DNA of 64,000 nucleotides from Palaemon carinicauda (lineage: Eukaryota; Arthropoda; Malacostraca; Decapoda; Palaemonidae). Below, piece by piece: positions 10,746 through 22,829 of the stretch (positions within the stretch are counted from its first letter, which is position 1; each line of letters begins with the position of its first letter). Location of the stretch: assembly GCF_036898095.1 (NCBI RefSeq), contig NC_090766.1:33930348-33994347 (forward strand), given 5' to 3'. The notes below the pieces were generated by a model that was not told the DNA's origin, ran no database searches, and saw only the letters and a list, made by a program, of their open reading frames with translations. Both the position numbers and the translations under genes were made by a program.

Positions 10746-11257
10746 ACGTGTATATGTGTGTATACATACACACATATAAACTATACGTGTTTCAAATCTA
10801 GCTCATACAACACACCTCCCCAATACAATTAACTCTCTCACAGGTGAACGACTCAACTTTAATGATGACGGGCAATTGGGGATGGAGGGTGTTGGAGACC
10901 TTTGACATACTCAGAACGTCCTTGCAAGAACGTTTGAGAGACTGACACCTGTTGCAATTGCAACAGCGAGGGTGGGGAGGGGGGAGGGGTTGATTTCAAT
11001 CTTCACTTGGTTTCTGTTAATGGCTCGGTCATTTCGCCTTCGAACGCTGTCAGGTGGAATTGGACGGGCCGAGGAGTGGCGCTGTTCGTTGTTGGTTGAG
11101 GATTAAATTGATATTTCACGTTTTGAGTGACGCGTTTTAATCGTGTTCTGGACCTTATGTTGATTTTATTTCATTAAGTATTTTATTTGCTAATTAGCTC
11201 TTTGTTAGCTGTGATAATCACCATCGTAAAATTAATGGTGATTATATAGGAATCTTC

Positions 11258-11290
<33 letters not shown>

Positions 11291-11434
11291 GCTCATTGGT
11301 AGAGTCTTGAATCATTGCCCAGCCAAAAGCATTTTCCATAGAAGAATTTTCAATGGACATTTTTTCCCAAATTTAAAATTCTATATCAATTCCTATTTGT
11401 AGTTGATATTTACACATATTCAGTGTATATGTAT
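10746..11434. other. Spacer with one ATT run
   Basis: Holds short TA/TG runs (10735-10780), a G-rich patch near 10970-10990 and (ATT)n at about 11259-11290. No gene seen. Confidence 0.5.
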
Positions 11435-11745
11435 GTGGTAACGTCCCTGACTGGTGATCGATAGACTGGGGTTCGAGTCCTACTCAAACTCGTTAGTTTC
11501 TTTGGTCTCTGCAACCTTGCCATCCTTGTGAGCTAAGGATATGCGGTTTGGGGGAGCCTATATGTCTATCTGCTGAGTCATGAGCAGCCATTGTCTGACC
11601 CTCCTTGGTCGTAACTTGGGTGGAGAGGGGGCTTGGGCGCTAATCATATGTATATATGGTCAGTCTCTAGGGTAATTTCCTGCTTCATGGGTCATTGTCG
11701 CTGCCCCTTGCTTCTGCTATTCATGAGCGGCCTTTAAAACTTTAA
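11435..11745 (+). repeat. tRNA-derived SINE, copy 2 (best preserved)
   Basis: Begins with an A-box-like TGGTAACGTCC, followed about 30 bp on by a perfect pol III B box, GGTTCGAGTCC. The roughly 310-bp body ends CATTCATGAGCGGCCTTTAAAAC. Its full length is collinear with 330-607, and its 3' end recurs alone at 13748-13778. The structure supports an RNA polymerase III-transcribed SINE. A TATA-rich insertion-like segment (CATATGTATATATGG) lies in the body. Confidence 0.85.
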
Positions 11746-11924
11746 ACTTGTGATTTTCATGCTTTCAAATAAGCCACAAATATACCTTATCCTTCCTTCA
11801 GCAATTCCTTAAAGACATGATCCATTTAATCTTACATCTGAGGCTCTGAAGACTTTTAGTTTAAAATTGAATTATCTCTGCCATGTGATCTCAGACTTTT
11901 AGGGTAATCCATTAATAACTAAAG

Positions 11925-12310
11925 GGGCACTCAGTAGAGCGCAGACCTCCGTCGCGGCAGCTTATTTCTCGACCTTTTTCGTGACGTCAACCTTGACCTT
12001 TGACCTTGATATGTATTGATTGGCGTGGATTTTCATGAACTCAAATCTGAACCAAGTTTGAAGTCTTTGGGAAAACGATGTTCAACCTTATGGTTGATTA
12101 TGTGAATTGGACATTTTGCTTGACCGTAACCTTGACATTTGACCTTGACCATGCAAGATTTAATCAATTCTAGCTTTTTGCATAACAGTTAATCCCTGCA
12201 AGTTTCATTACTCCACGATTTAAATTGTGACCAGGAAGGTGTTCAGAAACAAACAAACACATAGATAGGGGTGAAAACATAACCTCCTTCCAACTTCGTT
12301 GGCGGAGGTA
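11925..12310 (+). repeat. Dispersed CCTCCG...CGGAGG repeat (SINE-like or MITE)
   Basis: A 385-bp unit starts around AGTAGAGCGCAGACCTCCGTCG and ends GTGAAAACATAACCTCCTTC followed by CAACTTCGTTGGCGGAGGTAATAA. The start and end carry short inverted CCTCCG/CGGAGG motifs, and the interior repeats GACCTTGACCTTTGACCTTGA three times. TAGAGCGCAGAC resembles a pol III A box. I recognise the ending from invertebrate dispersed repeats but cannot name the family; only one copy is in this window. Confidence 0.5.
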
Positions 12311-12455
12311 ATAAATCTTTCTATCTAACCAAGGGTTCAAACATATGGAAGATAGAAATAAGAGTAGACATTATTTTTATCGACCATAGGATCGAATCCT
12401 CGGCCGGGCAGAAATATTTATCATTAAATGAATATCCTTATGGGTCTGATATAGC

Positions 12456-12612
12456 ATCATCATCATCATCATCATCATCAGCCGTTACTAGTCCATTGCA
12501 GAACATAGGCCTCAGACATTTCTTTTCACTTTTGTCTCTGTATGGTCTTTCTATGCCAGTCCACGCCAGTAAACTTTTTTAGTTCTTCAATCCATCGTCT
12601 TCTCTTCCTTCC
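12456..12612 (-). pseudogene. LINE 3'-end remnant with (GAT)n tail
   Basis: Read on the minus strand, 12612 to 12478 encodes about 45 residues ending MSEAYVLQWTSNG then TGA, preceded by RRRWIEELKKF.GVDWHRKTI. This is a typical non-LTR retrotransposon polymerase C-terminus. One in-frame TGA interrupts it, a few codons before MSEAY. Directly after the stop comes a (TGA)n tail (12456-12480 on the plus strand as ATC repeats), a common 3' terminus for these elements. Everything 5' of this is missing. Confidence 0.75.
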
Positions 12613-12689
12613 TATATATTGTGAAATATATTCTGTATATTTATAAATAATGTGTATATAAGTATATATACATATTATTGCACATATAT

Positions 12690-12816
<127 letters not shown>

Positions 12817-12839
12817 TGTGCGTAAATATAAATGTCATT

Positions 12840-12992
12840 TAATTGGGCTCACAAGGCTAAGGACAACATGGCTGAGGACTATGAAGCGAGAAGTAGGAGA
12901 TGATGAATGGAGAAGTATTGTTTCAAAAGCTCAAAATCGAGACGACTGTCGAAATCTAACCGAGGCCCTTTGCTTCCATAGGCGTAGGAGAA

Positions 12993-13032
<40 letters not shown>
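12840..13032 (+). pseudogene. LINE 3'-end remnant with (GAT)n tail, plus strand
   Basis: The plus strand encodes TTWLRT...DDEWRSIVSKAQNRDDC...NLTEALCF then an Arg run and TGA at 12995-12997. The TTWLRT/AQ-RD/WR pattern is what non-LTR polymerase C-termini look like. It differs in sequence from the minus-strand remnant at 12456-12612, so a second family is present. A (GAT)n tail (12997-13032) follows the stop immediately. Confidence 0.65.
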
Positions 13033-13034
<2 letters not shown>

Positions 13035-13265
13035 ATATCACGTGCTCTTACTTGCACGTGCCTGCACGTGTGTGCGTATGCACTGCGTACACTTTCCAGA
13101 ATTCCAATTCCAGTGCCATAATTCTCGCTCAGTCTTGGGCTGCATCGTATTTCAAGTCCAGTAACTTGCAGTAATTGATTCAGTTAACAGAAAAGATTTC
13201 CATTACTTTAGTGTCTCTCTGAAGGGGGGATGGGGCAGGAGGAGGAGGTGTTGGATTAGATAGTC

Positions 13266-13647
<382 letters not shown>

Positions 13648-13747
13648 ACACACGTGAAGAAGCAATTTTTCTAACTGCGGGTATCTCCAGAGAAAAACTT
13701 CACGTTGGTCACTACCGCACGCATACTTTAACTGCTGACTTGCAGAT

Positions 13748-13778
13748 AAATTGCCATTCATGAGTGGCCTTTAAACGC
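13748..13778 (+). repeat. SINE 3'-end fragment
   Basis: The segment around CCATTCATGAGTGGCCTTTA matches the last 25-30 bp of the SINE copies at 330-607 and 11435-11745, with nothing of the body upstream. Confidence 0.7.
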
Positions 13779-15204
13779 TTGCCAATATCAGAGAAGTACG
13801 TGGAACTTAAGGATCATTCTCAATCAACAGAAAACTGTTTCGCGTTAGCTCTTATGTGAAGTATGTGTACTAAAATCATTTGTTTAAGAATTTACACGAT
13901 GCATAAAATTTCGGAAAAGTTTCCTGATCGCTGATTGGTTGGACAAGATAATTAAAAGGGCACCGCTGCAAGTCAGTGCAAATGCGCCTCATTAAAAGAA
14001 ATTGAGTATGGTTACCAATATGTGATATGGTTATTAGTTAATTAAATTCTCAAATTGGAATTACCTTTTCGACCTGTTTATTTTAATTTTTTTATATTGT
14101 TTTCTATCTACATATTGTAACAAATTGTTATTTATTATTTGTTTTTGAGATAGAAAAAAGGGGAAAATATGTATTATTACAAGAATATCATCAAATATTA
14201 CTAATTGATAATTATCGAAAGCCAGAAAAGAACTTTTTTTAATCTTTTATTATGAAAATACAATTACTTTTTTTTAACATATATTTTTTTGGCTTTTATA
14301 AAGAAATATTCCTTTACAAATTTTATTTAACATTTTTGTATATACATTATAATATCTATTATAATATGAAAAAATTACAATTTTATTTTATTATTTTTCT
14401 GAATATGTTTTTAAGTTACAAACATACTGTCAGTGAAAATATTTTTAAAATGATTCTTATATCCAATAATATTTACATTTAATGTATTTAACAGTTTATT
14501 CTTTATACACTTAATAATTTGCTGTTCAGCACTTATTCCCAATTGTCTTGCCATCCAGATACTGAAGTAAAATCTGCTATTAATACCATTGCTGTATTTT
14601 CAAACCTTTTTGAGTTAGCTTCAAAATATAGTGTTATTATCCTTAACCTATTATTAGTTTTCAATTGACAACATAAAGAACTCTTAACCAAAATAGATAC
14701 TAAATGAACTCTAAACCAACAGTAAAAAAAAATGTCAAAAACCTTATCTAAGAAACCCACAGAAGAGGGGCCGTTACAGAGACTACGACATAACAGTTAG
14801 TGCTACTAGACAGATCTTGCGAAAATCGTAACCTGATAACTTCGTAGGTTCAACATTTAACTTTTATTTATTTCTACTTGAACCTTTTACTTTCTGTTTG
14901 CATATAACTTAACCAATATATTATAATAAATTTTGGCCATTAATATATTTTTATTTGCAGTTTTAGTAACCATAAACCACAGGGAGTTTGTAGATTGGCG
15001 GACACTGATCCGGGGAAAAAAAGTTAAATCTCATTTATTAAATCATAGAGACATGTCCTAATTTAAAGGGTCCAACCTTATTTACGTGTGTAGTGTGTAG
15101 CGGGCTGTGGTTGTATGTATGATAGCGGCCACCTGTATGTTTTATTACGGATAACATAGATGTTAGCCCCCCCCCCCATTAGGTAAGTAGGTAAGGTCAC
15201 GGCT
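13779..15204. other. AT-rich spacer, nothing recognised
   Basis: Strongly AT-rich, particularly 14040-14520. Open frames on both strands encode only low-complexity F/I/Y/N peptides. No gene or repeat structure was supported. Confidence 0.5.
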
Positions 15205-15425
15205 TGTAGGTTAGGTTAAGGGGAAAAGTTTTTGTTAGTTGATGTCCAATTTTAATCCACGCAGTAGAACTGGCCGCTGATATACAAAGGCTCCGATTAC
15301 GGTTAACTTAGAATATGGCAGTGTAAGGATGTTAGGTTAGGGGGGAAAGATTTGTTAGTTGATGTCCATTGTTAATCCACACGGGAGGAACTGGCCGCTG
15401 ATATACAAAGGCTCAGCAGGCCGAG
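15205..15425. repeat. Two-copy 120-bp direct duplication
   Basis: The block TTAGGTTA-GGGGAAA-TTTGTTAGTTGATGTCCA followed by TTAATCCAC and AACTGGCCGCTGATATACAA occurs at about 15211-15290 and again at 15332-15412. The two copies differ at about a tenth of positions. TAGGTTAGG words also recur near 15452. Confidence 0.85.
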
Positions 15426-15954
15426 TATATTGTATAAATTCTTTAATTATTAGGTTAGGAAATTTTTTTAATTTTGTGAACTGTGATCCAAATTCATGTA
15501 GATCCTCCTACGATCTTTATTTGGCAACTTCACAAAATTAAGACAAACATTTATATCTGTGATTATTATGTGTAAAGTGTTTCTTTATTTTCCACATTCG
15601 AGGCTTTGCTAGTTAGCGAATTCTTCCTAAATTTGTCACTTTTCCCATCTTGTACATTATACACAGCACTGGTAAGGTAAATATGTACTGTATATTTGTA
15701 CTGTCACTATGACTTGCCCCCACAATCCCACTTATTCGAAGTAACCTATGGTAGGACTTCATATTCTTACTCATTGCACGGTTAGATATACATGTTAACA
15801 CTTGACACAATTAGATGGATATTCGTCCAATACTTGGGCACTACCGCAAGAGTGTTATTGGGTCCTTTGACTGGTCATAATATTACATTGGAATTGTCTC
15901 TGGCTAAGACTCATTTTTCCTTTGCCTATACAAAATACACCAAGTAGTCTGGCT

Positions 15955-16590
15955 TATTCTTTACACATTCTCTTTCCTCATACACCTGACAACACTAAGA
16001 TAACCGAATAATGCTTATTCGCTCAAGGGATTAACTACCGCACTATGATTGTTCAGTGGCTACTTTCCACTTGGTAAGGGTAGAAGAGACTTTTTAGCTA
16101 TGGTAAGCAGCTCTTCTAGGCAAAGGACACTTCAAAATCAAACCATTGTTCTCTATGATGATGATTGTATATCGGCCTGCAACTTGGCTGGATTATACTA
16201 TGTGAAAGCAGGATACACATGTTGGATTGGCACAGACACAGACAGATTGACAAGATAATGATGGAATGAAGCAGCAGTGATGACCGGGAGGGAGTCCAAA
16301 GGAGGTCTTGCGGTCATGCTAAACCCGTTCCTTCTCGGTTCTGGAGAAATTACGTTTTTTTTATAAGAGGTCCTGATCACTAGTCATGAGTAATGCCATA
16401 GCTTCTGTACCGTGGCCTTGCACTGTCTTGGGTTAGAGTTCTCTTGCTTGAGGGTACACTCAAGCACACTATTCTATTCGTTTCTTCATTTTCTTTCCTC
16501 ACTGGGCTATTTTCCCCATTGGAACTCTTGGACTTATAGCATCCTGCTTCTAGGATTATAGCTTACCTAGTAATAATATTATTAACCTAA
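15955..16590 (+). repeat. Longer copy of the (ATT)n-tailed dispersed repeat, interrupted
   Basis: The 3' 130 bp (CTCACTGGGCTATTTTCCCC through GACTTATAGCATCCTGCTTC to a TAATAATATT tail) matches the copies at 8266-8425, 33400-33570 and 33990-34205. Upstream sequence (TTCAGTGGCTACTTTCCACT, GCAGCTCTTCTAGG, GGGTTAGAGTTCTCTTGCTT) appears to be the 5' body of the same family, from recall rather than from a second copy in this window. Between about 16157 and 16380 an unrelated segment of about 220 bp seems to interrupt it. Confidence 0.55.
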
Positions 16591-17142
16591 CCTAGGATGC
16601 TGGGTTTAAGCATGACTGTGTGGCTTTACCACCTGCGTCCACACAGCTTTAGGTTAAAATACTACTGTCCGTAAATTCATGTATTAGTTTTAGTGTGTTT
16701 TTGTATTAATATAAGATATTATTCATACACATTCAGTTTACTATCTTTTCTAAAATCTTATAAGATTTTTTAGGGTATATTAATTAAGGTAAATCAAAAT
16801 GCATACCTGTTTAAATTTTATAATGTCTTGGTTTTGCAGATTAATTACAAGTTTATCTGCCGCATCCATTGCGGCGCGGCTGTCATTTAAAGAACCAACT
16901 GCAGACGAGTTTTCTCTTATTCCCAAACACACCCCAGACTAAACATATTGCATATGAGGCAAAACTTGTGAGTTTTTAAATGATTTAGAGCAATTCTTTT
17001 TACTGAACAGTCATCAATATTTTTATAATAGGACACTAAAACCAAGACTCAAATTTACGAACACGCTCTACATTAATTCCAATTAGTTTGCTGCAGCTCT
17101 TTTGTGTATTTGATCTCATATTGTCTTATTTTGTAAATGTAT
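16591..17142. other. Spacer before element A
   Basis: AT-rich, no gene or repeat recognised. Confidence 0.5.
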
Positions 17143-17338
17143 ATTTGTTCTGTAACCGAAATACAAACCATGCTATTTACAGTACATTGGGTTTACTGTA
17201 CCTTTTAGCGCAGCTGAAATGACGAGCCAATAGTTTCAACGAGAGTTAATTACCCCCGCGCTAGTTAGCGGGGGGTAGGGGAAGGGTAGCTTGCTACCCC
17301 TCCCCCCCCCACACACACCGGTGACTTGCTTCACTTCA
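17143..17338 (+). repeat. Element A left terminal inverted repeat
   Basis: The inner 165 bp (from ATTGGGTTTAC through TTTTAGCGCAGCTGAAATGA to CACCGGTGACTTGCTT) is nearly the exact reverse complement of 24935-25065. It contains two perfect hairpins: CCCCCGC/GCGGGGG around GCTAGTTA, and GGGTAGC/GCTACCC with a 2-base loop. The outermost 60 bp differs between the two ends, as expected where ends are regenerated from the ICR. Confidence 0.9.
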
Positions 17339-17461
17339 CTTTTGGCTCGGCGATGAACAGACGTGTCTGTCCATCGTCCTCGTTGACAGCCTTTAATCTT
17401 TTTTCTGCTTTTTCTCTACAGCTTGTGTGTGTGTTTGAAGTTGACTACCTTTATCTTTGCT

Positions 17462-20400
17462 ATGCGTACGTGCCCTGGTATTGCCGGCCGCCCTTGTGGG
17501 ACCTTTATGTCGGCCTTGGATACGGATCCTCACACCCTTTGCCCTCAGTGTCGGGGCCGACGGTGTGACCAGGAAAACGTGTAGGGAGTGGTCTGCCTCC
17601 CAGTGGGAGAGGTTTGGCCGCCGGCGTAAGAAGAAGTCCAAGAGAGACCGTTCTCCTTCGGGGGTTGCCTTGAAGGAGGAATGTTCTCGGGACTCTTCTT
17701 TTGTCGCCCAAACCTCCTCCGAAGCTCCCCCTCGTCCGGCTCCTAAGGAGAGTCGGCCGAGTGGTAGCGCAGGCCCTAGTTCTGTTTCCCGACCTTGGGT
17801 GGGGGGAGAGGGCGTCGCCTCCCATAGCGGGGCGGTTCCCCCTCCTCCTCCGGGGGAGGTTATTAATAATTCATTGTCTAATGATGATCTTTAACAGATT
17901 TGGGCTTCCCTGGGGCTTAAGGGCTTGCCCTCCAGGGTTGCCCTGATTGACCTTGTCTCGTTGGGGGCCGCCGTTAAGCAGTCGCCGGCGGTAGCAGAGG
18001 TAGACCCTCTGTCTATCGTCAACGTCGTGGTGGCAAAGGCCTCCGACGGGGCGGGGCAATCCTCTGCAGGTGCAGTTGAGGATGTTGGTGCTGACGGCTC
18101 TCCTCCCCCTTCCGTACATCCTTCGAAGGGGGAAGTGAGTCCTACGGGCTCGTCTGCTGTCCAGCTTCCCTCTAAGGGGAGTGCCTTGACTGAGACTCCC
18201 CTTCGTAGGACTGATGGTCCTGATGATCTTCCCCGTGGCCGCCTTCGCCGTAAGGCTCACCGTCCGCTGCGTCGCAAGGGCCTCCCATCCCCTTATAAGG
18301 GGGTTAAGCCGCCTTTTTGGATCTTCTTCCTCCGAAGGGGATTCTCCTCGTCGTATTCAGCCTACAGCTCCTGCTCCTTTGGACCTCTCTGCGGACCGGT
18401 CTCCTACTCCTGCTAGAACTTCACCTTCTGGGGACCTCGTCACCCGACGGGCAACGGTCCCTTCGGGGCAAAGGGATTCTTCCCTTTCACGTGCAGCGTT
18501 AGCGCACAGGCGCTCTCCTGCTCGTCAGCACTCTCCTGCTCGTCAATGCTCTCCTGCTCGTCAGCGCTCACCTGTTCGCCGGCGCTCTCCTGATGTTCGC
18601 CCTCCTTCTCGCCAGCGCTTTCCTGAGGACATCCTCCATCCTGTGGTTCCTGAAGAGCGCTCAGCGCGCCAGCGTGCCCCTGCTCGCCCTTCTGCAGTGT
18701 TAGCGCACAGGCGCTCTCCTGCTCGTCAGCGCTCTCCCGTTTGTCAGCGCTCTTATGAGGATCATCGCCCTCTTGCTCGCCAGTGCTCCCCTGTGGTCTC
18801 TGAACATCCTGCAGTCCCTGTTGGGCACCCTGCGCGCCATCAGTCTCTTGAGCTCTCTCGCGATCCTCATCTTGTTTCTACTCAACATCGTCCGCGTTCT
18901 CCAGCGCGTGTTTCTAAAGCACATGTTCGCCCACGCGCCTACGCTCTTCCTGTTCCTGTTCGTGAACGTGCCGCGCCAACTGCTCCTTCACAGGATTTCA
19001 CGCGTCGCCCTCTTGCTCGCCAGCGATCACCTGCTCGCCAGCGTTCACAGACGATCCTAGTATCGCCTGCTCGTCAGCGTTCTCCTACGCGTCAACGATC
19101 ACCTGATCATCGGCGATCTCCGGATCGCCCGCGTGACTTACAGCCTGCGCGCACACGGTCTCCAACGCGTCGTCGGCCAGAGATTCTGGAAGGACATGGT
19201 TCGCCCTCTGCTAGCTCGCCCTCGCGCGATCATTCACCTGCACGTCCTGCGCGCTATCGCTCGCCAACGCGTCACCATGCGACAACGCGCCATCGCTCAC
19301 CTGCGCGCCAGCGTTCACCAGCTCACCACCGATCGCCTGCTCGCAATCGCTCTCCCTCGCGCTACAGGTCTCCTGACCTACTTCGCCAGCGATCTTCGGA
19401 GTGTTCTCACTCGCCCACGCGGCAAAGCGTTCCCTTGCCATCGCGCCAACGCATTTGTTCGCCGACTCGGCCACGCGCTCGTTCGCCTGTACGCCCTCGC
19501 GCCCACTCACCTGCGCGCCCACGCGACCGCTCGCCTGCGTGCCCGCGCGATCACTCGCCTGCGCGCCCGCGCAACCAGTCGCCTGCGCGCCCGCCCAACC
19601 GGTCGCCTGCGCGCCCGCGCGACCATCGTTCGCGGCGAATTTCGCAGCCAGTGGTAGCAGCAGGAACGCGTGTTTCCAGACAGCGCTCTGGATCGCCTCT
19701 ATCTAAACGCAGGACTGTTGTGCAGGACAGGGAAGACACTGCGGAGAGGGTAGTGCGTCTTTCTTCCCCCCCTTCTTTTCAGGCAGGTACTGTAGTGTCC
19801 ACTCCAAAGGATCGCCCGATCCCTTTCCCTCCAGCGAGGATTTCGGACTCTGTGTCCGTGGAGCAACAGACTTGGTTTGGTCCTCTGATGCGGGCGTTAC
19901 TGTAGTGAGGGTAATGAAACCAGCACTCGCCGATCAGGGCAACAAACCAACGGCTGCCTCTCCTACGCTGAAGAGAAAGAGAGGAGTGGACTTCGTGGTG
20001 ACTTCCCCCAGGGCGAAGTTGGTTCCCAAGAGGTCTGTCGCGAAGGCCCCTTCTCCTGCTCGAGCGTTTTCTCCTTCTCCCGTGGACGAGGCTTTTCCGT
20101 CCTCGGGTGAGACCAGTGAAGCGGTAGTCTTCCCCTCGGCACCAAGGGGGAGTCTTCTCTTCATGGAGGAGAGTCGTCTCGTGCGGAAGGGGCTCTTCGA
20201 ACCTCTTTGTTTGGATCCTGTATCCCTCCCAGGAGGGAATCCAAGGACTCCAAGACCGTCCCGAAATCATCTTCGAGGATTCGCCAGGAACCCGCGGCTC
20301 CCCGGGGGAACGTCCACGCTTCACCCCAGGAAGAGATTCCGGGGACAGGAGACTTAGCTGCCAGCCCGCAAGGAGGAGATCAGCAGGAATCCGAACATGC

Positions 20401-21361
20401 CTTCTGGCAGGTCCTGAGCCTGATGAGGCAACTCAACGGGCTTATGGACCTCATGATCGCCCCCCGTGAAGGCAAGGACACTATCTTGGACGAAGTGTTC
20501 GACGTTCAGAAGGCCCCAAAGTCCAGTGCGGCTCTACCCTGGTCTCGGGGTCTGAAGAGTGCCAGAGCCAGGGCCAACGCCCAGCTCGCGATTCTTGCCT
20601 CTTCCAGTCGTTCCTCTGCCGGGAACAAGCTTATCCCTCCTCCTCGTCTTCAGCAGAGGAGGTATTTTGAGATCTTGGGTGAGTCCAGTCTCGCTCTTCC
20701 TTTCCATCACTCCGTGGAGGAGCTGGGGAAGGGAGTTCCCCTTGAGAAGCTCTCTGCCCGGCAGGTGTCGTTCTCGGCGGCAGAGATCCTTAGCCATGAA
20801 AAGGTCGCGAAGTGTGCCATGCAGGCCACTTCGTGGCTGGATTTTTGGCTAGGAACTCTGGGCATCCTATTGCACTCCGAGGACTTGTCTAAGGAGACCA
20901 ATAGGAAGGCTCTGGAGACCTTCTTATTCTCGGGCACCCGCTCCATCGAGTTTTTGGCGCACCAGGTCACCACCCTGTGGGCCAACTCGGTGTTGAAGCG
21001 GCGCGATGCAGTGACCGAGAGATTCCATCCGAAGGTCCCCGCCGTGGATGTGTGTAGGCTCAGACATGCTTCCCTTCTTGGGGAGAACCTGTTTGAGCCA
21101 CAGGACATGGAGCGAACGGCTGAGAGGTGGAGGAAATCCAGCACGGACTCCCTCCTCCATAGGGCCCTTACAGCTCGGCCCTATAAGCCTCCAGCTCCGC
21201 CGCAACAGCAGCAGCAGCCTCGTAAGGCTCCGAAGCAGGCACCGGCAGTTAAGAAAGTGGTGTCTAAGCCCCAGCCCTTTCCAGCCAAGGTCAAGAGGGG
21301 CGGCAAGTCCTCCAGGGGAGGCAAGACTCCTAGGGGTAGCGGCCGCGGCCGCAAGCCCTAG
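17462..21361 (+). pseudogene. Element A gag-like gene, frameshifted
   Basis: The ATG at 17462 starts a Cys/His segment (C..C..DPHTLC.QCRGRRC) matching the N-terminus of element E gag. A strong splice-acceptor-like CTACAG lies 40 bp upstream. The frame breaks after about 40 codons (TAG in GTGTAGGG) and continues in the next frame; there is an in-frame TAA at 17892-17894. Open blocks then follow at 17925-18300, 18300-19905, 19872-20200 and 20207-21361, in changing frames. The middle is almost wholly RSPARQ-type Arg/Ser/Pro repeats. The C-terminal block (384 codons) has Gln and Arg/Gly/Lys-rich tracts ending GRGRKP, consistent with nucleic-acid binding. Function is inferred from position: a particle or nucleic-acid-binding protein. 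Confidence 0.75.
18500..19640 (+). repeat. RSPARQ-coding 18-bp minisatellite in element A gag
   Basis: The unit CGCTCTCCTGCTCGTCAG (Arg-Ser-Pro-Ala-Arg-Gln) is repeated about 50 times with drift, shifting to GCGCCCGCGCGACCGCTCGC variants near the end. The predicted peptide resembles the RS domains of splicing-related proteins. Complementary frames are also open over much of the array. Confidence 0.85.
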
Positions 21362-21379
21362 GGGTGGCAGTCCCCCTGC

Positions 21380-22829
21380 GTGTCCACCTGTGGGGGGATG
21401 CCTTCAGCGTTGCGTCCGCAGGTGGCAGCAACACGGGGCCGATGCTTGGACGGTCTCAGTGATCGGCCAAGGCTATCGCGTCCCGTTCACAACATCTCAA
21501 CCTCCCCTGACAGCAAATCCAGTGTCGTTGAGCTCCTATGCCATGGGGTCGGCAAAGGGGCTGGCCCTTCGGGCCGAAGTCGAGACCATGCTAAAGAAGG
21601 GTGCTCTCCAGGAGGTCGTCGACGGCTCCCCAGGCTTCTTCAGTCTACTCTGTCTTGTAAAGAAGGCGTCTGGAGGCTGGAGACCTGTCATCGACCTCTC
21701 GGCTCTGAACGGGTTTGTCAGGCAAACCCGGTTCAGCATGGAGACAGCAGACACGGTCAGACTTGCGGTGAGACCACAAGACTTCATGTGCACACTGGAT
21801 CTAAAGGACGCTAACTTCCAGATCCCAATCCATCCGTCTTCCAGGAAGTACCTGAGATTCTGCTTAGACGACAAGATCTACCAGTTCAAGGTGCTGTGTT
21901 TCGGTCTCTCCACAGCTCCTCAGGTGTTCACACTGATTTCATCTTGGGCGCACAGGAACGGCATTCGTCTCCTTCGTTATCTGGACGATTGGCTGATCCT
22001 AGCAGACTCTGAGTCGACCCTTCTTCGGCACCGAGACAGGCTTCTGGATCTTTGCCAGGATCTGGGGATCGTGGTAAACCTCGAGAAGTCCTCTCTGCAG
22101 CCGTCCCAACGACTGGTTTATCTAGGCATGCTAATAGACACCAATCTCCACAAAGTCTTTCCATCAGACGACCGGATGGCAAAGCTGAGGAGGGTGGCGG
22201 AACCCTTCCTCAGGCGAGAAGAGCTCCCTGCCCAGTCGTGGTTGTGTCTCTTAGGTCACCTTTCCTCCCTGGCTCGTCTGGTTCCAAACAGCCGCCTCAG
22301 GATGAGATCCCTACAGTGGCGGCTCAAGTCCCGGTGGAATCAATGATCCGATTCTCCGGACATTCTGATCCCGATGGGGTCTTTGGAACAGACGGACTTG
22401 CGGTGGTGGCTGGTCGACGAGAACCTGCGGAAGGGAGTGAGTCTTCTCGTCCTCCCCCCGGAATTGACTTTGTTTTCGGACGCGTCAAAAGAAGGGTGGG
22501 GGGCTTACGTTCTGAACCAGAGGGCCTCAGGCCTTTGGTCAGAATCAGAAAAGTGCCTACACATCAACCTGCTAGAATTGAAGGCCGTCTTTCTGGCTCT
22601 TCAGCAGTTCCAACGGTCCCTGGCGGGTCACTCCGTGGTGGTGATGAGCGACAACACCACGGTAGTGGCTTATATCAACAAGCAGGGAGGCACTTTTTCG
22701 CAGCAGCTATCCCATCTTGCAGTAGAGATTCTGAGGTGGACCGAAATCCACTCGATAACACTATCAGCTCGCTTCATTCCTGGCAAGAGGAATGTGCTCG
22801 CCGACAGTCTGAGCAGGGCTTGCAGATAG
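21380..22829 (+). pseudogene. Element A reverse transcriptase and RNase H
   Basis: The RT frame is open from 21048, overlapping the end of gag in another frame, and stops with TGA at 22344-22346. Motifs in order: VVDGSPGFFSLLCLVKKASG, WRPVIDLSALN, LDLKDANFQIPI, FGLSTAPQVFT and the catalytic YLDDW (Y311-D314 counted from 21048), then LGMLID. RNase H resumes in the same frame at 22374 with all expected acidic residues: FSDASKEGWG, LLELKAVFLAL, MSDNTTVVAYINKQGG and NVLADSLSR. A 1-nt loss near 22815 moves the downstream MT-like region to another frame. The single in-frame TGA and this shift make it a pseudogene. It would synthesise the element cDNA. Confidence 0.9.

Noticed and set aside
15205..15460. 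TTAGG words resembling the arthropod telomere repeat
   Set aside because: Only two or three scattered units, part of a 120-bp duplication; no telomeric array.
19133..19657. Arg/Ala-rich frames inside element A gag and their antisense partners
   Set aside because: Out-of-frame readings of the RSPARQ repeat.
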